Source: Pogonophryne albipinna (taxonomy: Eukaryota > Chordata > Actinopteri > Perciformes > Artedidraconidae). Taken from it: a stretch of DNA of 64,000 nt. The stretch lies in contig CM053247.1 of NCBI GenBank assembly GCA_028583405.1, forward strand, positions 11,958,063-12,022,062, read 5' to 3'. Below are positions 1-11,540 of the stretch, piece after piece. Below the pieces are notes generated by a model. That model saw only the letters and a list, made by a program, of their open reading frames with translations. It made no database searches and was not told the origin of the DNA. Positions within the stretch are counted from its first letter, which is position 1, and each line of letters begins with the position of its first letter. Both the position numbers and the translations under genes were made by a program.

Positions 1-1054
1 GACTCTGTGAGGAGCCAGTGAGGCTTGAGGCTCTGTGAGGACAGCTATTTAAACACAAGCATTTCATTTTTTTTCAGTAAAGAACTGTGTATACTGAGTG
101 ACATGGTGACTGTGAGGCCTTTATCCATGGCAATTTAGTTGTTTATTATGCATGAAGAGTTGTCCGCGGGACAAACGCGCCATTCTCAGATGCCTGAACA
201 AGAAATACATTTGAACCAATGAACAATAGTCTCGACATGATGGAAACCTACAATTATTTTGTCGGTAAATGTAAGAGAACCAGCTATCAGCGTCTCCTCT
301 TTAGGACGGTTGCTTTTGGAGTCTTACGCTGCAATTTAAATGTCGATGAGATCTCACAGGAATGTGTGCCTTTTCTTACCATGAAGAGCTCAAATTCGTC
401 TTCATTGCGGGCTATCATCTGGTTAAGAGTTTCATCATCGGGTATCTCATCTTCTTCCTAGTTTGGAAAAAGAGCAAAACACAGGCCGAGTTATTGAATG
501 TTTCAGCACAACAGGAGCCTTGCATGGTCAGTTCAAAACAAACTGGTCACGTACTGCTTTTAGATTTTTATCAAATACAAATGAAGCTGCTGAGATTGCA
601 TTTCAAAAACATGGAATATTATAAGTGAAGGGTGGCTCCCTCCCTGATCGTATCTAAAGTGCTGTGTCTGCAGGAATTCAATCAAAAGCAGCATGCATCA
701 TTTAATAAAAAATGACCCCTACATTTGTCTTCTTATTGCAAAATAATTCACACCCGACCTCATTCTGCTCCTCAGTCAGTAAAATGGCCTGGAGGAAAGC
801 TTGGCGCTCGTTGCCTGAGGACTTCTGGTCGAACATGCCCGCCTGGATGACCTTCTGATCCACGTTGAGTTTGTATTTGGCAGCTGCCAGGATTTTCTCC
901 TCCACACTGTTGACGGTGCAGAGACGAAGCACGCGCACCTCGTTCTGCTGGCCGATGCGGTGAGCCCGGTCCTGAGCCTGCAGGTCCTGGAAAGACGGAT
1001 TAAAGAGAAATATTAGTTAATTTAAGTCGCATCAACCTAAAACACTGTCAGTAG

Positions 1055-2006
1055 CAGAGATGGCAAAAGTACACACATCCTTTACTCAAGTAGAAGTACA
1101 GATACTCGTGTTTAAAAATACCGTGGTAAAAGTAGAAGGACTGACTAAACTTCTTTACTCAAGTAAAAGTAAAGAAGTATGGGCTTCGAAATGTACTTAA
1201 AGGTGGGGTAGGTAATTTTGGAGAAACCAGCTCGAGTGCGCTAGAATTTGAAAATACACAGCCGGAAAAAATCTGCCACTTCCTTACAGAGCCCCTCCTC
1301 CAACACACACGAACGCGCACATGACCAATGAGGGCACGAGATAAGTTTGTGCACAGATGGAAGGCTGACAGGCAGGTAGGCCATCCAGTTACTTTAGCCG
1401 GGCCGGCTCAGATGATTGGTCGTGCTTTTTACAGTATTACGGCTTACACAGATGACATTTTTTATGGATTTTTTGTCAAAGCACTTCAGATATTCATTGC
1501 TATCGGATGTTAAGAGCATTCCATGGAACATAACAAAAAGTGTATCTCGAGCCGGTTTCTCAAACTTGCCTACCCCACCTTTAAGTAAAAAGTACCCATA
1601 ACTACCAGCTGTTTTAAAGATTAACTGACCTCACTTCATATTAATAGAACAATAATGTCATTGTGAGCTAATGAATGTTTCCATGCTGAACAACGGCAAA
1701 ATTACAAAGTTTTCATTGGTCCCTCTTCTTTAGAGAAGACCAGGAAATGATGGATACAGGGATCGTGTTAAAATCAATAGGCACTCTAAATAATAATGAT
1801 CACGCCACCAACACACATTAAAACTAAAGTAACAAACCTGTTTTGAAAATGTAAGAAGTAGAAAGTACAGGTATTTGTGTTCAAAATGTAAGAAGTAAAA
1901 GTAAAAAGTCGTCATAAAAATTAGTAGTGGAGTAAAGTACTGATACCAGAAAAATGTACTTAAGTACAGTAACAAAGTATTTGTACTCCACTACTTCCCA
2001 CCTCTG
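1055..2006. mobile_element. hAT element (left arm) with target duplication gtcagtag
   Basis: gtcagtag at 1047-1054 and 2007-2014 flanks termini cagagatggcaaaagtac and tactccactacttcccacctctg. Subterminal ctcaagtagaagtac-type repeats are typical of this fish family. A TTAA element is nested inside. Confidence 0.93.
1197..1584. mobile_element. TTAA element nested in the hAT element (left arm)
   Basis: TTAA at 1197-1200 and 1581-1584, inverted ends aggtggggtaggtaa and ttgcctaccccacct. Removing it joins atgtacTTAAgtaaaaagta, a proper hAT interior. Short frames here are not genes. Confidence 0.93.
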
Positions 2007-3474
2007 GTCAGTAGGTACACCTTTAAATCTGCTTTGGAACTACCACTACATTCTCTAAAGTGTACATGTTTAAAATAATGCTAGTCGCCAGTAAGAAAAG
2101 CCATAACGAAAAAATGGTTAAGCCAAGTACCACCTACTCTAGTAGACTGATTTAATGTGATTCACAAGATTTTTGTTATGGAAGAATGAACATCTACTCT
2201 GAGACTCAAGACAGACACATTTGACAGGTGTTGCAAGGGATGGATTGAGTTTGTAAAACCGTATAGATCAGACTTCAACTAAAAACTCTATTTGTAATGT
2301 AACCCCTGTGGTTCTCTGCTACGCACAGCTGTTATTGTTGTTGTGTTTCTGTCTCTTCATGTTCGTATGTCTGTATGCGTGATTTGTAATATTTGTTTTG
2401 TTGAATAAAAAAGGAACATACATCCTGTAGTCAAAAGTTCACACCATGAGCACATTATTATACACACTATTTGTACAGTGTGTTAAACTGAGGGACGTAC
2501 CTGGTGTGGATTCCAGTCGCTGTCGAAGATGACCACGGTGTCGGCGGCCTGCAGGTTGAGGCCGAGGCCCCCGGCTCTGGTGCTGAGCAAGAAGATGAAG
2601 TACTGAGATCCTTGCTCATTAAATTTCGTCAGCAGCATTGCGCGGTCGTCAGCCTTGGTGCTTCCTGAAATGCCAACCATAAGTTTTTTAAGTGTGAAAA
2701 AGAGTGTCAAAGCAAACTTAAAATCAATATGTCACCCGATACCCTGCCTCATGTCTGATGAATTAAACTGATTCAGATGTGTCTGTAGGGGCATGTGGCA
2801 ATGTATTACACAGGGTTCATGGTTTTGATGTCTGATTAAATTATGCTAACTTAGAATGTTCACAGTCCACAAGTCTATTTCTAAGTTGGTTTCTAAGTGC
2901 TGAGTAGATAGTGTTAATTCTGATCACCAAATGATTCCTTCTAATACAGTAATTCATTATTTGGTTGGACCAAAATAATACTGAATAAATCAATTGAAAC
3001 ATTTCATGTCAAGTAGAATGACTAGACATGTTTATGTTAAAGGTAACGTACAGTAATATGCTAACTTTCTTTAGGTTATACTATACTATTACATTACATT
3101 GCATTTAGCTGACGCTTTTATCCAAAGCGACTTACAATAAGTACATTCGACCAACACCTTTACATGCCTTAATGTCCAAAATATATTATTTTTCTCATTA
3201 TGTCTGATTCAACATATCTGTAACACCAAGAAGTTTGGACATATTGTTAAAATGCACAGTTTCAAAATACGCGCTGTGCACTTTTTTTCTGTGGATTGAG
3301 TGTTTAGCTACTTTTACAGTATTTATATAGCACCAAGACTGGCTTGAAAATCTGAAATATATGGAAATATCACTCTTCTCAATTTATCTTTTGTGCCTTT
3401 TCTTCCTGTAGTGTGTTATATAGTTTTTTGTCCATGTAAATGGAAGTCCCGAAGTTCAAGCCTATTACAGGCAT

Positions 3475-4441
3475 ATTCTCATTAAGATTCTCATCACATT
3501 ATGTTTGCTGAGATAATACCCCACACTTTTAAACAACAGGCAATACTTTAAGCCACTAAGTCTGGACTCAGAGACTTGAGTTCCCTGAGGAGATTCATTT
3601 TTGTGCAGTTTTTGAAACATAACTAAATGTGCAATGTGATCTCTCTCCTCATTTCCCCTTGACTGCTGTGTGCGAGTGACGATTGAGGCATTTGTCTTCG
3701 CAGTTAAAAGAAGCACATTATGGCAACCAATAAGAGCTTGTCTCGTACTTGTATGGTCTTAAGTTTGAAGGGAGCAGGAACCTGTTCCAAAGAAATCTGT
3801 GATGAACATGCAGCCTCACACATCTTTGCAGCAACTCACAGTTTAGAATGTTATGTGTGATTGGTGAATTCATTCTGGATTTTGAAAGAAAGTAAAAGGC
3901 GCTCAGCAGAGACTGGCTGGGAATGAAACACAGACTGTCAGTGCCTTCAGGCTCACTAGGCTGATGTGATTAACTAGAAAAGTGCATCTTTTCTTTGCAG
4001 GCAGCCACACAATTGGTCCTTTTTATTCAAAAGTGACCTATTATGCTAAGGTTCTGGTTTGTATTTTTCTTGTCTGCCTCTACTGGGACTTGTTTACATG
4101 CGTTAATGCTGAAAAAGTTCTTTATCTTTCTCAGACGGCCTGTGCTGCAGCACCTCTTTTCACCCTCTGTCTGAAACCAGAGCCCAGTGTGCTCTGATTG
4201 GTTAGCTGGTCCGCTCTGTTGTGGTTATTCAACTGCTTAGAAATGTCCCAGCTGTGTTGGAGGACTAGCCAATGGAAGCGCGAGGTTACGTAGTGATGTC
4301 ACACACAACAAAGGAGTCCAATCGATGCAGGAACTCAGGTCTCTGATTCCAGACTTAGTGACTTAAAGGATTTCCTTTTGTTTAAAAGTATGGGGTATTA
4401 TGCTCAGCAAACATAACGTGATGAGAATCCTAATGAGAATA
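3475..4441. other. Spacer (loop) of the inverted repeat
   Basis: About 115 bases on each side (3475-3590 and roughly 4325-4441) are still recognisably inverted copies, but at only about 85-90% identity. Then similarity ends. Bases 3591-4015 look like unique intron-like sequence with no supported coding. About 4016-4530 is a minus-oriented copy of a fish interspersed repeat also seen at 24547-24948 and 34353-34690. No gene is supported here. Confidence 0.8.
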
Positions 4442-5251
4442 TTGCCTGTAATAGGCTTGAACTTCGGGACTTCCATTTACATGGACAAAAAACTATATAA
4501 CACACTACAGGAAGAAAAGGCACAAAAGATAAATTGAGAAGAGTGATATTTCCATATATTTCAGATTTTCAAGCCAGTCTTGGTGCTATATAAATACTGT
4601 AAAAGTAGCTAAACACTCAATCCACAGAAAAAAAGTGCACAGCGCGTATTTTGAAACTGTGCATTTTAACAATATGTCCAAACTTCTTGGTGTTACAGAT
4701 ATGTTGAATCAGACATAATGAGAAAAATAATATATTTTGGACATTAAGGCATGTAAAGGTGTTGGTCGAATGTACTTATTGTAAGTCGCTTTGGATAAAA
4801 GCGTCAGCTAAATGCAATGTAATGTAATAGTATAGTATAACCTAAAGAAAGTTAGCATATTACTGTACGTTACCTTTAACATAAACATGTCTAGTCATTC
4901 TACTTGACATGAAATGTTTCAATTGATTTATTCAGTATTATTTTGGTCCAACCAAATAATGAATTACTGTATTAGAAGGAATCATTTGGTGATCAGAATT
5001 AACACTATCTACTCAGCACTTAGAAACCAACTTAGAAATAGACTTGTGGACTGTGAACATTCTAAGTTAGCATAATTTAATCAGACATCAAAACCATGAA
5101 CCCTGTGTAATACATTGCCACATGCCCCTACAGACACATCTGAATCAGTTTAATTCATCAGACATGAGGCAGGGTATCGGGTGACATATTGATTTTAAGT
5201 TTGCTTTGACACTCTTTTTCACACTTAAAAAACTTATGGTTGGCATTTCAG

Positions 5252-5415
5252 GAAGCACCAAGGCTGACGACCGCGCAATGCTGCTGACGAAATTTAATGA
5301 GCAAGGATCTCAGTACTTCATCTTCTTGCTCAGCACCAGAGCCGGGGGCCTCGGCCTCAACCTGCAGGCCGCCGACACCGTGGTCATCTTCGACAGCGAC
5401 TGGAATCCACACCAG
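5252..5415 (+). CDS. smarca2: smarca2 exon: helicase C lobe, motif V
   Basis: The acceptor is ...catttcag and the donor is gtacgt. The exon encodes [18 protein letters not shown], then the [20 protein letters not shown] stretch (helicase motif V) and DSDWNPHQ at its end. It is the first plus-strand exon in the window. It starts after the part that would carry motifs Ia-IV, so it cannot form an ATPase alone. KADDRAML replaces the more usual SEDRAALL spelling of the mammalian proteins, an ordinary fish difference. The reading frame is open throughout, and the exon is identical to its mirror at 2501-2664. Confidence 0.93.
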
Positions 5416-5909
5416 GTACGTCCCTCAGTTTAACACACTGTACAAATAGTGTGTATAATAATGTGCTCATGGTGTGAACTTTTGACTACAGGATGTATGT
5501 TCCTTTTTTATTCAACAAAACAAATATTACAAATCACGCATACAGACATACGAACATGAAGAGACAGAAACACAACAACAATAACAGCTGTGCGTAGCAG
5601 AGAACCACAGGGGTTACATTACAAATAGAGTTTTTAGTTGAAGTCTGATCTATACGGTTTTACAAACTCAATCCATCCCTTGCAACACCTGTCAAATGTG
5701 TCTGTCTTGAGTCTCAGAGTAGATGTTCATTCTTCCATAACAAAAATCTTGTGAATCACATTAAATCAGTCTACTAGAGTAGGTGGTACTTGGCTTAACC
5801 ATTTTTTCGTTATGGCTTTTCTTACTGGCGACTAGCATTATTTTAAACATGTACACTTTAGAGAATGTAGTGGTAGTTCCAAAGCAGATTTAAAGGTGTA
5901 CCTACTGAC

Positions 5910-6862
5910 CAGAGGTGGGAAGTAGTGGAGTACAAATACTTTGTTACTGTACTTAAGTACATTTTTCTGGTATCAGTACTTTACTCCACTACTAATTTTT
6001 ATGACGACTTTTTACTTTTACTTCTTACATTTTGAACACAAATACCTGTACTTTCTACTTCTTACATTTTCAAAACAGGTTTGTTACTTTAGTTTTAATG
6101 TGTGTTTGGTGGCGTGATCATTATTATTTAGAGTGCCTATTGATTTTAACACGATCCCTGTATCCATCATTTCCTGGTCTTCTCTAAAGAAGAGGGACCA
6201 ATGAAAACTTTGTAATTTTGCCGTTGTTCAGCATGGAAACATTCATTAGCTCACAATGACATTATTGTTCTATTAATATGAAGTGAGGTCAGTTAATCTT
6301 TAAAACAGCTGGTAGTTATGGGTACTTTTTACTTAAAGGTGGGGTAGGCAAGTTTGAGAAACCGGCTCGAGATACACTTTTTGTTATGTTCCATGGAATG
6401 CTCTTAACATCCGATAGCAATGAATATCTGAAGTGCTTTGACAAAAAATCCATAAAAAATGTCATCTGTGTAAGCCGTAATACTGTAAAAAGCACGACCA
6501 ATCATCTGAGCCGGCCCGGCTAAAGTAACTGGATGGCCTACCTGCCTGTCAGCCTTCCATCTGTGCACAAACTTATCTCGTGCCCTCATTGGTCATGTGC
6601 GCGTTCGTGTGTGTTGGAGGAGGGGCTCTGTAAGGAAGTGGCAGATTTTTTCCGGCTGTGTATTTTCAAATTCTAGCGCACTCGAGCTGGTTTCTCCAAA
6701 ATTACCTACCCCACCTTTAAGTACATTTCGAAGCCCATACTTCTTTACTTTTACTTGAGTAAAGAAGTTTAGTCAGTCCTTCTACTTTTACCACGGTATT
6801 TTTAAACACGAGTATCTGTACTTCTACTTGAGTAAAGGATGTGTGTACTTTTGCCATCTCTG
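5910..6862. mobile_element. hAT element (right arm), mirror of 1055-2006
   Basis: Target duplications ctactgac at 5902-5909 and 6863-6870. It is one base longer than its mirror because of an A/T-run difference (the left arm has the shorter run near 1811). Confidence 0.93.
6333..6720. mobile_element. TTAA element nested in the hAT element (right arm)
   Basis: Mirror of 1197-1584 with TTAA at both edges and the same inverted termini. Confidence 0.93.
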
Positions 6863-6930
6863 CTACTGACAGTGTTTTAGGTTGATGCGACTTAAATTAA
6901 CTAATATTTCTCTTTAATCCGTCTTTCCAG

Positions 6931-7158
6931 GACCTGCAGGCTCAGGACCGGGCTCACCGCATCGGCCAGCAGAACGAGGTGCGCGTGCTTCGTCTCTGCA
7001 CCGTCAACAGTGTGGAGGAGAAAATCCTGGCAGCTGCCAAATACAAACTCAACGTGGATCAGAAGGTCATCCAGGCGGGCATGTTCGACCAGAAGTCCTC
7101 AGGCAACGAGCGCCAAGCTTTCCTCCAGGCCATTTTACTGACTGAGGAGCAGAATGAG
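6931..7158 (+). CDS. smarca2: smarca2 exon: helicase motif VI and start of SnAC
   Basis: A 228-base, in-phase exon (76 codons) between tctttccag and gtcggg. It opens with [20 protein letters not shown], which holds helicase motif VI and its arginines. It continues through [20 protein letters not shown] and [19 protein letters not shown] to EEQNE. The second half leads into the SnAC (Snf2 ATP-coupling) region. Conservation with vertebrate BRM/BRG1 is nearly complete. Identical to its mirror at 759-986. Confidence 0.95.
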
Positions 7159-7459
7159 GTCGGGTGTGAATTATTTTGCAATAAGAAGACAAATGTAGGG
7201 GTCATTTTTTATTAAATGATGCATGCTGCTTTTGATTGAATTCCTGCAGACACAGCACTTTAGATACGATCAGGGAGGGAGCCACCCTTCACTTATAATA
7301 TTCCATGTTTTTGAAATGCAATCTCAGCAGCTTCATTTGTATTTGATAAAAATCTAAAAGCAGTACGTGACCAGTTTGTTTTGAACTGACCATGCAAGGC
7401 TCCTGTTGTGCTGAAACATTCAATAACTCGGCCTGTGTTTTGCTCTTTTTCCAAACTAG

Positions 7460-7537
7460 GAAGAAGATGAGATACCCGATGATGAAACTCTTAACCAGAT
7501 GATAGCCCGCAATGAAGACGAATTTGAGCTCTTCATG
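7460..7537 (+). CDS. smarca2: smarca2 exon: acidic SnAC segment
   Basis: A 78-base exon (26 codons) with acceptor ccaaactag and donor gtaaga. It encodes [20 protein letters not shown] followed by EFELFM. DETLNQ, with Leu, is the SMARCA2 form; SMARCA4 usually has Val. This is the last exon present in both arms; its mirror is 380-457. The frame is open. Confidence 0.92.
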
Positions 7538-8184
7538 GTAAGAAAAGGCACACATTCCTGTGAGATCTCATCGACATTTAAATTGCAGAGTAAGACTCCA
7601 AAAGCAACCGTCCTAAAGAGGAGACGCTGATAGCTGGTTCTCTTACATTTACCGACAAAATAATTGTAGGTTTTCCATCATGTCGAGACTATTGTTCATT
7701 GGTTCAAATGTATTTCTTGTTCAGGCATCTGAGAATGGCGCGTTTGTCCCGCGGACAACTCTTCATGCATAATAAACAACTAAATTGCCATGGATAAAGG
7801 CCTCACAGTCACCATGTCACTCAGTATACACAGTTCTTTACTGAAAAAAAATGAAATGCTTGTGTTTAAATAGCTGTCCTCACAGAGCCTCAAGCCTCAC
7901 TGGCTCCTCACAGAGTCGCCTCATATTTCTTTTCACCCAGCTCTTATTGACTTGCTCCATGATGTCTGGGTGCAAGATATTAATATACATGAGAAACCTG
8001 GAAGCAATAGGTTAGGGCTGGCAGCAAGTTTGTAACTTGTAGAAGGGCTTCGTCCAAAGGTGCATTTAGTTAAAGCAAAAATATGGCCTGATGTTTGATG
8101 CGTCCATATAGTGATATTAATACCAACAAGGTAGAAATCCAATGCTTATTCCAGTTTGAATCATCTGTATTTTCTTCTCTGCAG

Positions 8185-8403
8185 CGCATTGACATGGACC
8201 GACGGCGGGAGGACGCCAGGAACCCAAAGCGCAAGCCTCGCCTCATGGAGGAGGACGAGTTGCCTTCTTGGATCATCAGAGACGAAGCTGAGGTGGACCG
8301 CCTCACGTACGAAGAGGAGGAGGAGAAGATGTTCGGCCGGGGGTCTCGCTGCCGTCGGGACGTGGACTACAGCGACACGCTCACTGAAAAACAGTGGCTG
8401 CGG
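8185..8403 (+). CDS. smarca2: smarca2 exon: SnAC core
   Basis: A 219-base exon (73 codons) between ttctctgcag and gtaaag. It encodes [20 protein letters not shown], then [37 protein letters not shown] and ends [15 protein letters not shown] and RRDVDYSD match SMARCA2 better than SMARCA4. This region couples ATP hydrolysis to nucleosome movement in Snf2-type remodellers. It is the first exon beyond the palindrome and so shows which arm is in genic context. No frame damage. Confidence 0.95.
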
Positions 8404-8789
8404 GTAAAGTCTGAGCATACTTACTAAGCTATTATTTCTCTAACAAATATAGTGATAAATGTAACTGTGTGAAATTGGTTAAAAACCCATAATGTCTTTA
8501 TTCACCTTCAACGCTTCTTCCATGCAGTTACCTATAGCAATCTTTTGAAATATAATGTGCCGTTTAATTTAAGTTATTGTGATTTTTTCATAGCAGTATT
8601 AGATATTACTGCAAATATTCCCTTGATCGTCCTTAGCCACGGTCATGTTATGCTTAACAGAGGTGTGTTAGCAGGTGGTAAAAACCTCTGAAAAATCCAA
8701 ATCGACCAATCAGAATAGAGTGTTCCTCTAAGCCGTGTAATACAAGGTAAACACTTGGCAGTCATTCATCTTTTCTAACTTAACCACTT
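8404..8789. other. smarca2 intron segment, nothing recognised
   Basis: AT-rich intron between the exon ending at 8403 and the Tc1-like remnant. No exon, RNA gene or structured repeat is supported. Confidence 0.6.
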
Positions 8790-9651
8790 TTTCCTTATGG
8801 TACAACAATTTGATCCCCTGCAGATGTTGTAGGTTTGACCACTTACAAAGAAATTAACAGTATATAAGTTTATCTTAACAGTGAGAGTAAGAATATCAAA
8901 AAGAAAATCCAGAAATTGACATTATATAAAAATTGATTTGCATTAAACTTTGGGAAATAAGTATTTGATCCCCTTGCAACCAACAATGATTCTGGCTCCC
9001 GCAGACCGGTTACATAAGTCCTCTTCTTTTAAAAAAGTACTCCTAATATCAACTTGTTACCTGTATAAAAACACCTGTCCACAGAAGAAAAGAAAATGGG
9101 CATCAATCAATGCATGGAGGTGGAAACATTATGCTTTGGGGTGTTTCTCTGCTAAGGGGATAGGATGACTTCCCTGCATCAAGGAGAGGATGTACGGGCC
9201 ATGTACCGTGAAATCTTGGCTCATAGCTAGCCAGTCTCCAGACATTAATCCCATAGAAAAGCTGTGGAGGGAGCTGAAGCTTCCAGATGCCAAGCATCAG
9301 CCTCAAAAACTTCAGGATTTGGAGAGGATCTTCAGAGAGGAGTGGACCACACTCCTTCCTGAGATGTGCACAAACCTGGTGACAAGAAGCGTCTGACCTC
9401 TGTCGGTCCAACAAGGGTTTCTCCACCAAGTACTAACACATGTTTTGCAAGGGGATCAAATACTTATTTCCCACAGTTAAATTCAAATCAATTTTTATCT
9501 TTTATATAATGTCAATTTCTGGATTTTCTTTTTGATATTCTTACTCTCACTGTTAAAATAGACCTACCATCACAATGATAGACTTTTAGTTTCTTTGTCA
9601 GTTGGCAAACTTACAAAATCTGCAAGGGATGAAATACTTATTTCCTCCACT

Positions 9652-9652
<1 letters not shown>
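8790..9652 (+). mobile_element. Decayed Tc1-like transposon
   Basis: Long terminal inverted repeats of roughly 190 bases are visible: the segment with atttgatcccctgcag at about 8805-8980 mirrors 9450-9652, which ends ctccactg followed by a TA target dinucleotide. A plus-strand fragment at about 9230-9396 encodes [15 protein letters not shown], the block around the third acidic residue of the Tc1 DDE transposase, then a short C-terminal part. The N-terminal DNA-binding domain and the first two catalytic aspartates are lost. Clearly inactive. Confidence 0.9.

Positions 9653-9726
<74 letters not shown>
9653..9726. repeat. (CA)n microsatellite
   Basis: About 37 CA units directly abut the TA flanking the Tc1-like remnant. 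Confidence 0.97.
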
Positions 9727-9727
<1 letters not shown>

Positions 9728-10084
9728 CCAAGGTCTGTAGATCGAGCCCTTACCATGACTGGATGTAAAGCTAAGGTTTAGCACAGCGGGGTGCTAATAG
9801 CGCCCAGTCACTCACAGCAAATAGACTGTGACACACTCCCCTAGAGAGACTTCTGAGGCCTGGAAGCTATGTCTTAGGTAAGGTCAGAGAGGCTCTACTT
9901 AAAAGGAGAAAACATGTGAGACGTGTATGCACTGCTAAAGTAACATATCTAGACAGGCTTGACAGTCAGAGTTAAAAACACTGCCATGGTTTGTAATGAT
10001 TGTAGATTTCACACATTTCATATTTCAATATGAATTCACGTGGGTGAGGATTAACTCTCTCTTTATTTATTTTGATGACGTCAG

Positions 10085-10307
10085 GCCGTTGAGGATGGAA
10101 ACCTGGAAGAGATGGAGGAGGAGATCCGCCTGAAGAAGCGCAAACGCAAGAGACGCCAGGACAAGGACTCGTCGAGCAGGGATGAAGGGGGCTCCAAGGC
10201 CAAGAAGAAACGTGGACGCCCACCAGCTGATAAACACTCCCCCAACCACCCAAAGTCACCAAGCAAATGAACACCATCATCGATACGGTCATCAACTACA
10301 GGGATGG
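10085..10307 (+). CDS. smarca2: smarca2 exon: AT-hook region, 1-base deletion
   Basis: Acceptor tgacgtcag, donor gtaagc. The exon encodes [20 protein letters not shown], a basic and serine-rich stretch, then the AT-hook [14 protein letters not shown], a minor-groove DNA-binding motif. After HPK (10253-10255) the frame is lost: it reads SPSK and then TGA at 10268-10270. In the +1 frame the expected [17 protein letters not shown] follows directly to the donor. One base is therefore missing near 10255-10256. Everything else is conserved. This is either a consensus error or an inactivating mutation. Confidence 0.9.
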
Positions 10308-11021
10308 GTAAGCAAATATAGTTACATCGTGTTAGGTGTCAGATTTGACTTCTTATAACTAGCACATCATCACATTGAGCGTGCAGTTGGCATCTTGCTT
10401 CTGAGAGCACAGCAGTTCTGTGTCTTCGTAAAATAACGAGTATGATCTGCTGAACTTTAATCAAGTTTTAGCAGAGGCTCTAGGTGTTGCTGTTTTCAGC
10501 TGCTCCGTCAACAATTGGACACTTTGGAATACAAAAGGGAAGTCAAAGTCACAAACCTATACACAATGATATCAATATTATGTTCATAAATCTCCAATTC
10601 ATCCTGATGGTTACCGTCTGAGCTAATGCCGAAAAAAGACTTGGTCCAAGTTGCATTTCATTTATGTCCAGGTTCCCTATTAGCGTTGTGTATAAATCCA
10701 GAATATTGTAAAACAGGTGCTTTTTGCTTTGACACTAAATCCTCTTGTTCTTCTCTTCTCTCTCACTCTGATTAGCCGAAATTAAGTTAATTATCTTTTT
10801 TCTCTATAAATAAATGAGAGAAAAAAAACATTGGGGGCAGATGGCATGTAATGTAATTGATGTTAGCCCTAAAACCGTTTAACGCCAACTACCTTATGAA
10901 GCATCCACAGACTGTGATTAACCCAAAGAAGTGACTTTATAAACTTTTGATAAGTTGGAAGAAAGGGGCTGTGTAGTTCTACTGTCCCTATGGGATATAT
11001 CTAAATAGGAAGGGCATTTGT
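10308..11021. other. Intron segment, nothing recognised
   Basis: Start of the 13-kb intron between the AT-hook exon and the bromodomain exon. No coding exon, RNA gene or clear repeat boundary is supported. Confidence 0.5.
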
Positions 11022-11540
11022 GTAATGGGGGTAAGAAAATCAGGAGTCAAATGCAGAATGAAAGAGGGGAGGCGGGTTCAAGTGTATAAAACAAAGAGCA
11101 AGCTTTATGAAATTAGTTCTGCACATCAGAGGGCTGCTGTGCCTCCTGTCATCATTAATGGACGTCTCTTTAAAATGACTGCTCAGAGAAGAGGATTTCT
11201 CATTTCTCTATACGCCTGCTGCTTCCCCTCCTCTCTCCTCGGTTCCCCTCCTCTGCTCACATCTCCTGTGGGCGGGACTAAGACACGAGGATATGAGTCG
11301 AGGAGGGGAACATTAGAAATGAGAAAGGTCTTAGGAAAGACAGGCATAACACAAGAATAATCACAAAGACAAGACACAGTTGGAGGAGGCAGCAAAAAAC
11401 CCAAGGGCAGCAGATGATTTAAATCAGACAATTACACAGGCGGAGAGAATTAGCGCAAAACAATTACAAAGGCTGGGAAGAAATACTAAGACTGGAAGTA
11501 AAAATAGACATGGCAGAAAGAGAAAATACTTTTCAAAATA
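11022..11540. repeat. Diverged copy of the LTR-like segment at 58745-59175
   Basis: The order of short blocks is shared with 58745-59175: a gtcaaatgcag-like start, gcaagctttatgaaa near 11098, then a purine-rich series with aatcacaaagacaagacacag, cccaagggcagcag and agacaattacacag. Spacing differs and 11110-11320 appears to contain extra sequence. I see no coding. The rest of the intron up to about 12100 shows nothing I can name. Confidence 0.45.

Larger units (their letters stand above)
380..2664 (-). pseudogene. smarca2: Reverse-strand duplicate of three smarca2 exons
   Basis: Read on the minus strand the exons are 2501-2664, 759-986 and 380-457, with AG acceptors and GT donors matching the plus-strand set at 5252-5415, 6931-7158 and 7460-7537. 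They encode the last helicase motifs ([23 protein letters not shown]) and the start of the SnAC region, with no frame damage. The copy is isolated: the exon that should precede it lies across the palindrome centre, where the sequence instead turns back into the same gene. I call it a non-functional duplicate by context. It is either a true inverted duplication or an assembly fold-back. Confidence 0.85.
1..3474. repeat. Left arm of giant inverted repeat
   Basis: Position 1 pairs with the complement of 7917, and pairing continues inward to 3474/4442. Over about 3.47 kb I found only three differences: an A-run length change near 244, a substitution near 330 and an A-run length change near 1811. 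The arm contains three reverse-strand smarca2 exons, intron sequence and a hAT element carrying a nested TTAA element, so the mobile elements were present before the duplication. The outer edge coincides with the window edge, so the arm may continue further left. Confidence 0.97.
4442..7917. repeat. Right arm of giant inverted repeat
   Basis: This is the reverse complement of 1-3474. It reads through smarca2 on the plus strand and is continuous with the rest of that gene (next exon at 8185). It is therefore the arm in normal genic context, and the left arm is the extra or inverted one. The inner limit falls inside an interspersed repeat. Confidence 0.97.

Noticed and set aside
1328..1601. Two overlapping small open frames (also at 6316-6589)
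   Set aside because: They lie entirely inside the TTAA element and are not conserved in its third copy at 23480-23835.
8161..8418. Alternative frames over the SnAC exon
   Set aside because: Shadows of the well-conserved smarca2 exon at 8185-8403.
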